Assembly (NCBI GenBank): GCA_016198545.1 | Contig: JACQIJ010000081.1 | Coordinates: 1-11,030, forward strand | DNA: 11,030 nt | Reading direction: 5' to 3' | Source: Pseudomonadota bacterium | Lineage (GTDB): Bacteria > Pseudomonadota > Alphaproteobacteria > Micavibrionales > Micavibrionaceae | Shown here: positions 7,127-11,030 of the stretch, piece by piece | Position numbering within the stretch: position 1 is the stretch's first letter | Layout of the letters: every line of letters begins with the position of its first letter | Translations under genes and position numbers: made by a program | Notes under the pieces: model-generated | What the model saw: only the letters and a program-made list of their open reading frames with translations | The model's database searches: none | What the model was told of the DNA's origin: nothing

Positions 7127-7574
7127 GGCTGCGTTTCTCCAGTTCCTGAAGAAATCTGCCTACAAGCATTCTCGTTTCCATGTCTCTGTCGTCTTTCATG
7201 GACTCAAGAATGCCGTGCGCCTGGGCTGCGGCCTCTTTGAATTTCATCCCTACTTCCATTGTGATGATTGCTACGTCCGACCTTATATTGTCGTCAGTAT
7301 CCTTGCACAGGAGGCCGAACAGGGAGAGCATGTCCGCGGCAAGAAATCCATCGGATTGCAAAACAATGCGCCCCATGTTGTTGATGGCATTCTGGCGTTC
7401 TTCATCCGTGATCGATTCTTCCCTGGATGTGATCCGGGCGGGGTCGGCCTTGCGCGCATAAGTCGCATATTTAAGGGCTATGATGAATTTTTTTTCCCGA
7501 AGAAGGAGCTTTTCCCTGTTCTCCCGTTCTTCGGGAGTCAGTTTCCGGTTAAAGGGGTTTTTTATCCATTTCAT
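7113..7574 (-). CDS. Small helical protein of unknown function upstream of mnmE
   Basis: I do not recognise this 153-residue protein. It has no signal peptide or membrane segment. The first 50 residues are strongly charged (KLTPEERENREKLLLREKKF) and look helical. Residues 65-150 read as successive amphipathic helices with a Leu/Ala/Met-rich face, loosely like HEAT or other alpha-solenoid repeats, but no repeat is clear enough to name. The single cysteine is C90. I chose ATG 7574 because AGGA lies 7 bases upstream and because the predicted transcription start (about 7603) would exclude the TTG at 7604, which would add 10 residues and has no ribosome site. Its 3' end overlaps mnmE by 14 bases, so the two are very probably one operon. 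Confidence 0.7.
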   Translation of the reverse strand: MKWIKNPFNRKLTPEERENREKLLLREKKFIIALKYATYARKADPARITSREESITDEERQNAINNMGRIVLQSDGFLAADMLSLFGLLCKDTDDNIRSDVAIITMEVGMKFKEAAAQAHGILESMKDDRDMETRMLVGRFLQELEKRSHAPG

Positions 7575-7609
7575 AGCCAAGTCCTGCAAAACCTGATTGT
7601 TCAATCATT

Positions 7610-7638
7610 TACATATCATAAAAACGCCAATTCGTCAA
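7610..7638 (-). promoter_or_regulatory. Candidate promoter of the small gene-mnmE(-fba) operon
   Basis: Minus-strand TTGACG (7638-7633, 5 of 6 consensus) is separated by 17 bases from TATGTA (7615-7610, weak). The predicted transcription start is near 7603. It lies in the 127-base divergent gap in front of the dienelactone hydrolase gene. I found no comparably good pair on the plus strand of this gap. Confidence 0.4.
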
Positions 7639-7731
7639 CGGATTGCGGCAAAAAGGGTTTTTAATGTATTTTGAAAAGGCTAAAGTAACCGGCAGGTCAG
7701 CTTATTCGAGACCGAGCGGGGTAGCAATTTG

Positions 7732-8445
7732 ATGTCTGAGGAAATTGAAATACCGTCAAAGGACGGTGGGGTGTTTAAGGCATATGTTGCTTTGCCGCAT
7801 CAAAGACCGGCGCCTGCTGTTATCGTCATTCAGGAGATTTTCGGCATAAATCCGGAAATGCGCGAAAAATGCAACGAACTGGCCCGGCAGGGATTTATTG
7901 CCGTGTGTCCTGATCTGTTCTGGCGCATGGAGCCGGGAGTTCAGCTGACCGATAAAACAGAAGAAGAATGGAAACGCGCATTCCAGTTTTTCCAGGACTT
8001 TGACATCAACAAAGGTATCGAGGATTTGCGCGCAACGGCTCATGTTTTCAAGGGTCATGCGGACTGCACGGGTAATGTTGGCTGCGTGGGATACTGTTTG
8101 GGCGGGAAACTCGCCTATCTGATGGCGGCGCGCAGCAGCATTGATTGCAGCGTCAGCTATTACGGCGTCGGACTGGGCGATTTACTGGGCGAAGCTCCAC
8201 TGATAAAAAAACCGCTGATGCTTCATGTTGCGGAGAAGGACGAGTATGTGCGCGACGCCGAGCAAAAGAAAATCAAGGATGCTCTGAAGAAATACCAAAA
8301 TATCAAAATTCACTCCTATCCTGGCGTCAACCACGCTTTCGCGCGCGGTGGCGGCGTTAATTATGATCTTGAGGCCGCCATCAAGGCCAATGATCGTACC
8401 TTTGTCTTTTTGAAATCCAACCTGAAACTGGCAATGGCGGCGTGA
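7732..8445 (+). CDS. Dienelactone hydrolase family protein
   Basis: This is an alpha/beta hydrolase of 237 residues, the usual length for carboxymethylenebutenolidase. The cysteine nucleophile sits in GYCLGGKLAY (C122). The acid is in AEKDEYV (D170) and the histidine in GVNHAF (H201). The conserved Glu of QEIFGIN (E35) precedes them, so the full Pseudomonas DLH triad plus its regulatory Glu (C123, D171, H202, E36 there) is present with one residue of offset. In chloroaromatic degradation the family hydrolyses dienelactone to maleylacetate, but no catabolic gene is near, so the substrate is open; many members are general esterases. There is no signal peptide. ATG 7732 is preferred over the adjacent TTG 7729; only a weak GCGGGG-like ribosome site is seen. 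The TGA overlaps the GTG start of the next gene. Confidence 0.93.
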   Translation: MSEEIEIPSKDGGVFKAYVALPHQRPAPAVIVIQEIFGINPEMREKCNELARQGFIAVCPDLFWRMEPGVQLTDKTEEEWKRAFQFFQDFDINKGIEDLRATAHVFKGHADCTGNVGCVGYCLGGKLAYLMAARSSIDCSVSYYGVGLGDLLGEAPLIKKPLMLHVAEKDEYVRDAEQKKIKDALKKYQNIKIHSYPGVNHAFARGGGVNYDLEAAIKANDRTFVFLKSNLKLAMAA

Positions 8446-10085
8446 GCGGCACGGCGCCAGATAATAATGAAAATGGCCGGAAAAGGGCGGATCCCGCGCT
8501 GGCGCAGCAGGCGTTGAAAAAACTCAGGGATTCGTTGCGCGGGAATGGCGTCGATCCGTCGCGCGTGGATCTGATATCGTTTAACGGCGAGGTTTTGGAT
8601 TTCGAGGCCGTTACGCACTTCTCCATTCAGCCTAAAATCGGTGAAAAGCAGGTTCATGGGCGGGAGAAGGGTGAGGTCGTGGGATCGCGCGCCGATGCGC
8701 GCGCGAAGATACAGGCCGCTGTTGAAAAGGCGTCTCATGACCCGGATGTATGCGAGGATGCCATCCGGATGCTGAAGGAGATGCGTGATCTCGGTTTTGG
8801 CGCCGAAAAAATTTCCATTCCTCTCGGGAGGTTGAAAAAAGTTTATGTGGCGCACGAAAACTGCGCGACCTGCTCCGGCACGGGAAAATCGAACTGCCAG
8901 CCTTGCCTTGGCAAGGGTAAGGTGAACTGCACGAAATGCCGGGGCAGGCGGGAAATGCCATGCCCGGTCTGCAACGGGCAGAAATTTCAGGTCACGGCGC
9001 AAGGTAAAAATCCCTGTATACGCTGTAACGCGCGCGGGCTGATGGATTGCGATCTGTGCCAGATGCGCGGCATGATACCCTGCCGCACATGCAAGGGAAC
9101 GGGTCAGGGGTCCTGTACGGCGTGTAACGGCACCGGTTGGCATAGTCATATGAGTTATCTGGATATGTCGGCGCAGGGGGGGTTTGACTATGACCACTCC
9201 CTTCTGCCCCGTGACGCCGCTGCGATTATAGACTCTCTGAAAGGAGGGATCGTCACGGAACGTCATGGCGATGTCAAAATAAACGAGAACCGCGCGCGGG
9301 CGGAGGAGCTGCGGAAGACGATGGGTAAGCCCAATGAATTCTTTGTACCCTACGATGTGCGTTTGCCTTGGGGAGACATAGAGTTTTCCGTCGGAAAAAA
9401 TACGCTGAAAGGAAAGATATTCGGGAACAATGTATCGTTTGCGCACATGCCGCCTTTTCTTGAGAAGACGGCGGGGCTGGGCGTACAGGCGTTGATGCGG
9501 GCTGCACAGGGCGGCGGCGGCCTTGGGGCTGCAATGAAATATCGCATGCTGAGCGAAGCGTTGCTGGCCTCGGCGCAACAGGGCCACCGCCGCGCTTTGG
9601 ATACGATGCTGGAACGCTATCCTTTCGGCGTGCGGACGGAGTCCATGAAAAAGATAATCGTCTGGTCTGACAAGGCGCTCAAACAGGTCACGAAAAAACC
9701 GCGGATGATAGGGCTGGCCATTGGTCTGGTTTGCGCGGCAGTTTTATACGGCCTGTATTATCTGGGGCCGCTGCGGGATGCACTGGCGGCGCAAGTGCCG
9801 TCTGCAGCCGCCCGTGGCATTCTGGACATTGCTCTCATCCTTTTGGGCGGAACGGTTACCACGGCCTGTATACAGATGGCAGCGAAGAAGTCTTTGCACA
9901 AGGCAATTGGCCGTCTGCTGCCGCCGGAAAAGCGGCGTGGACTGATGCCCAAGGCTGGGCAGAGTGCTCTCTGGGGCTATCTGGGCGGCTTGGGGATATA
10001 TTTTGTGATGATTGAACTGGCGATTTACGGCGGGACGGATGCTCCCGCCTGGTATGTTCATTTGCGCACGACGGTCGGTCTGTAG
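8442..10085 (+). CDS. Membrane-anchored DnaJ-type zinc-finger protein with eight CxxC units, no J domain
   Basis: I do not recognise this 547-residue protein as a named family. Residues 1-140 look soluble and mostly helical. Residues 141-228 hold eight CxxC units, beginning at C141, C152, C163, C174, C192, C203, C214 and C225: two blocks of four with an 11-residue period and an 18-residue step between them. Units 1, 2, 7 and 8 keep the DnaJ-type CxxCxGxG form; units 3-6 do not. Such cysteines normally bind zinc, two units per ion, so four ions are expected. No HPD-bearing J domain exists. A soluble region follows (230-420, with a probable beta segment near FFVPYDVRLPWGDIEFSV), then three likely membrane helices at about 422-444, 459-481 and 509-531. 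GTG 8442 overlaps the TGA of the hydrolase gene (GTGA), implying translational coupling. A thiol, folding or membrane-assembly role is only a guess. Confidence 0.88.
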   Translation: MSGTAPDNNENGRKRADPALAQQALKKLRDSLRGNGVDPSRVDLISFNGEVLDFEAVTHFSIQPKIGEKQVHGREKGEVVGSRADARAKIQAAVEKASHDPDVCEDAIRMLKEMRDLGFGAEKISIPLGRLKKVYVAHENCATCSGTGKSNCQPCLGKGKVNCTKCRGRREMPCPVCNGQKFQVTAQGKNPCIRCNARGLMDCDLCQMRGMIPCRTCKGTGQGSCTACNGTGWHSHMSYLDMSAQGGFDYDHSLLPRDAAAIIDSLKGGIVTERHGDVKINENRARAEELRKTMGKPNEFFVPYDVRLPWGDIEFSVGKNTLKGKIFGNNVSFAHMPPFLEKTAGLGVQALMRAAQGGGGLGAAMKYRMLSEALLASAQQGHRRALDTMLERYPFGVRTESMKKIIVWSDKALKQVTKKPRMIGLAIGLVCAAVLYGLYYLGPLRDALAAQVPSAAARGILDIALILLGGTVTTACIQMAAKKSLHKAIGRLLPPEKRRGLMPKAGQSALWGYLGGLGIYFVMIELAIYGGTDAPAWYVHLRTTVGL

Positions 10086-10086
10086 T

Positions 10087-10131
10087 AAAAAAAAGCCGTT
10101 CCGAGGAGGGAGAGTCCATGCGGAACGGCTT
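10087..10131 (-). terminator. Intrinsic terminator of the secreted-protein gene
   Basis: A perfect 11-bp stem (AAGCCGTTCCG, 10093-10103, with its complement 10121-10131) encloses a 17-base loop. On the minus strand it ends in a run of eight T residues (10094-10087), so it terminates minus-strand transcripts that pass the stop codon at 10192. It starts 2 bases after the plus-strand stop at 10085 and may also stop plus-strand transcripts weakly, but there only two T residues follow. The minus-strand loop ends in CCCTCCTC, as in the rpmE terminator. Confidence 0.88.
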
Positions 10132-10191
10132 AAGGAGTGCAGGGGCATAAAGGAAAGAAAAACCTCCGTATTGAATTCTTGTCGTTTTAAC

Positions 10192-10692
10192 CTAGCGGCT
10201 CCAGCGCCACTCGTCGTTCAGAGCTTTTAAAGCCTGTTCATTCTTGCAGCGGCGGTAGTCGGCCACGGCCAGCGCGTAGCTGTCGTTTGTCGTCGAAAAA
10301 GGCTGACGTATTTCAACCCTGCCGCGATTTGATTTGACGACTTCCCTGGGGCCGAGCGCGAAGCGCACGCCCAGAACAAGGCCTAAAGCTGCGGCTTGCG
10401 CCTGACCGTCTGAAGAACGCCCCCGGTCCATCGCGGATGATGCAGGGTTGTCATAGCGGACAGTTTTGAGCAGGGACAGACAGGAGTCATCCGCGATGGC
10501 CGGTTTAGAGGACGTCAGAGGGACAGGCGTTTCAGCCGTATTGACAGCGGCTGAGGGAGAGACCGTTTTGTATGCCTCAAAGGACCATGCCGGCCCGGCC
10601 GAGGCAACGATGAATGCCAGGAGTATGACGATTGAACAAAGCGCAAGTCCATGCGCGCGCTTCTTGGCGATTTTTGCGTTATACGTATGCAT
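10192..10692 (-). CDS. Secreted protein of unknown function
   Basis: This 166-residue protein starts with a typical signal peptide: basic KIAKKRAHG, a hydrophobic core LALCSIVILLAFIVASAG (16-33), then a probable signal peptidase I site after PAWS (37/38). The lack of a lipobox makes a lipoprotein unlikely. The mature part begins with a low-complexity Ser/Thr/Pro/Ala stretch (about 44-66). A compact region follows with two cysteines (C71 and C149) that could form a disulfide in the periplasm, and a basic, Trp-containing end (NDEWRWSR). I know no family for it. ATG 10692 follows a purine-rich GGGTGGGTAAAA. A well-spaced promoter candidate lies upstream and a strong terminator downstream, so it appears to be a single-gene unit. 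The signal peptide is firm; the function is unknown. Confidence 0.78.
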   Translation of the reverse strand: MHTYNAKIAKKRAHGLALCSIVILLAFIVASAGPAWSFEAYKTVSPSAAVNTAETPVPLTSSKPAIADDSCLSLLKTVRYDNPASSAMDRGRSSDGQAQAAALGLVLGVRFALGPREVVKSNRGRVEIRQPFSTTNDSYALAVADYRRCKNEQALKALNDEWRWSR

Positions 10693-10731
10693 TTTTACCC
10701 ACCCGTAGTCTTAAAATTTTCTTGGCGAACC

Positions 10732-10745
10732 ACGCTGCGAAGCGT
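10732..10745. other. Short hairpin in the leader of the secreted-protein gene
   Basis: ACGCT (10732-10736) pairs with AGCGT (10741-10745) around GCGA. On the plus strand this is a GNRA-type loop followed by five T residues, which is terminator-like but with only 5 bp. On the minus strand it lies inside the predicted 70-base leader. A regulatory role is possible but unproven. Confidence 0.3.
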
Positions 10746-10769
10746 TTTTAATCTTGTAACCTTAAGACC

Positions 10770-10798
10770 AGTTTATGATGGAAAAAGAATTATGACAA
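10770..10798 (-). promoter_or_regulatory. Candidate promoter of the secreted-protein gene
   Basis: Minus-strand TTGTCA (10798-10793, 5 of 6 consensus) and TAAACT (10775-10770, 4 of 6) are 17 bases apart, in an AT-rich stretch (about 10700-10860) that contrasts with the GC-rich genes. The predicted start near 10763 gives a leader of about 70 bases. The 234-base gap 10693-10926 otherwise holds the leader hairpin and the next terminator. Confidence 0.45.
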
Positions 10799-10873
10799 GA
10801 ACTATCGTTTCGAAATTAGTCTATAAGCCTTTAAAAAATATAAAGAATTTGAAATAACTTTGCCGGGAAATCG

Positions 10874-10906
10874 AAAAAAATCCGGGCCTTGATGCCAACG
10901 CCCGGA
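10874..10906 (-). terminator. Intrinsic terminator of the gene at the right edge
   Basis: On the minus strand TCCGGGC (10906-10900) pairs perfectly with GCCCGGA (10887-10881) around a 12-base loop and is followed by seven T residues (10880-10874). It lies about 20 bases after the stop codon at 10929-10927 and so supports a real gene ending there. Confidence 0.88.
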
Positions 10907-10926
10907 AACCCAAGGCAAAACTCTTT

Positions 10927-11030
10927 CTACCTGTCCCAGAAATTCAGACCGCGATCCTCGATGTCATTCCAGATTGTGTTGTGTTCGCGCCGCACGAATT
11001 CGTTATAGGCCGATCCGACCAGTCCCTGAA
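10927..11030 (-). CDS. C-terminal end of an unidentified gene, cut off by the right edge
   Basis: The minus-strand frame is open from the edge to TAG (10929-10927) and gives 33 residues, including SAYNEFVRREHNTIWNDIED and ending in LNFWDR. The mix of charged and aromatic residues looks like a real protein end, and an intrinsic terminator follows shortly after. The fragment is too short for me to name a family. The start and most of the gene lie outside the window. Confidence 0.65.
   Translation of the reverse strand, partial: QGLVGSAYNEFVRREHNTIWNDIEDRGLNFWDR

Noticed and set aside
5958..7240. Long plus-strand frames (5958-6656 and 6467-7240) opposite mnmE
   Set aside because: mnmE is unmistakable on the other strand. 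These frames have no motifs, and the second runs through into the neighbouring gene.
8361..9587. 408-codon minus-strand open frame opposite the eight-CxxC gene
   Set aside because: It is antisense to a convincing gene with ordered CxxC repeats. Its product is Arg/His/Pro-rich without motifs, and it arises from GC-rich codon bias.
10118..10150. 10-codon plus-strand frame with a fine GAGGAGGG site 7 bases before its ATG
   Set aside because: The apparent ribosome site is simply the complement of the CCCTCCTC loop of the minus-strand terminator, and the frame runs through the terminator stem.
10741..10770. Possible CtrA box in the AT-rich gap (two TTAA half-sites)
   Set aside because: The half-sites are 10 bases apart instead of the 7 expected for CtrA, and the flanks do not match.
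10651..10857. 68-codon plus-strand frame at the right end
   Set aside because: Its first part is antisense to the signal peptide of the secreted protein, and there is no ribosome site. Only the last 21 codons were kept, as a weak finding.

Overview
The window looks like an alphaproteobacterial chromosome segment. The evidence is a PopZ-type polar organizer (a family largely confined to Alphaproteobacteria) directly upstream of valS, a cysteine-free L31 of alphaproteobacterial type, and moderately GC-rich coding sequence. I cannot name the genus. Most of the window is housekeeping genes with a few unassigned ones between them. I see no phage, transposase, CRISPR array, tRNA or rRNA. No gene-free stretch exceeds 300 bases; the two longest gaps (about 225 and 234 bases) hold hairpins, terminators and candidate promoters.

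Left part, plus strand: the 3' end of popZ (1-419), a 134-base gap with a small REP-like hairpin, then complete valS (554-3205). Convergent to it on the minus strand is a block that reads from 7604 down to 3171. In transcription order it holds a small unassigned helical protein, mnmE (tRNA wobble-uridine GTPase), class II fructose-bisphosphate aldolase, ribosomal protein bL31 (rpmE) and a PAPS-dependent sulfotransferase-like protein. The sulfotransferase overlaps the end of valS by 35 bases. A candidate promoter lies ahead of the small gene and another ahead of rpmE. A clear intrinsic terminator lies between rpmE and the sulfotransferase gene.

Middle-right, plus strand: a divergent 127-base gap leads to a dienelactone-hydrolase-family enzyme (7732-8445). 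Its stop codon overlaps the GTG start of the most unusual gene here (8442-10085). That gene encodes a membrane-anchored protein with eight CxxC units in two blocks of four, each with an exact 11-residue period. It resembles the zinc-binding domain of DnaJ but has no J domain and twice the usual number of motifs.

Right end, minus strand: a secreted hypothetical protein (10192-10692) with its own candidate promoter and terminator, then the last 33 codons of an unidentified gene that enters from beyond the right edge and has its own terminator.

The genes do not form one pathway. Translation (valS, mnmE, rpmE), glycolysis or gluconeogenesis (fba) and polar organisation (popZ) are core functions. 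The DLH/eight-CxxC pair, the sulfotransferase and the secreted protein are where unknown biology could lie. Two of the three minus-strand terminators carry the same 10-base CU-rich, anti-Shine-Dalgarno-like loop segment.
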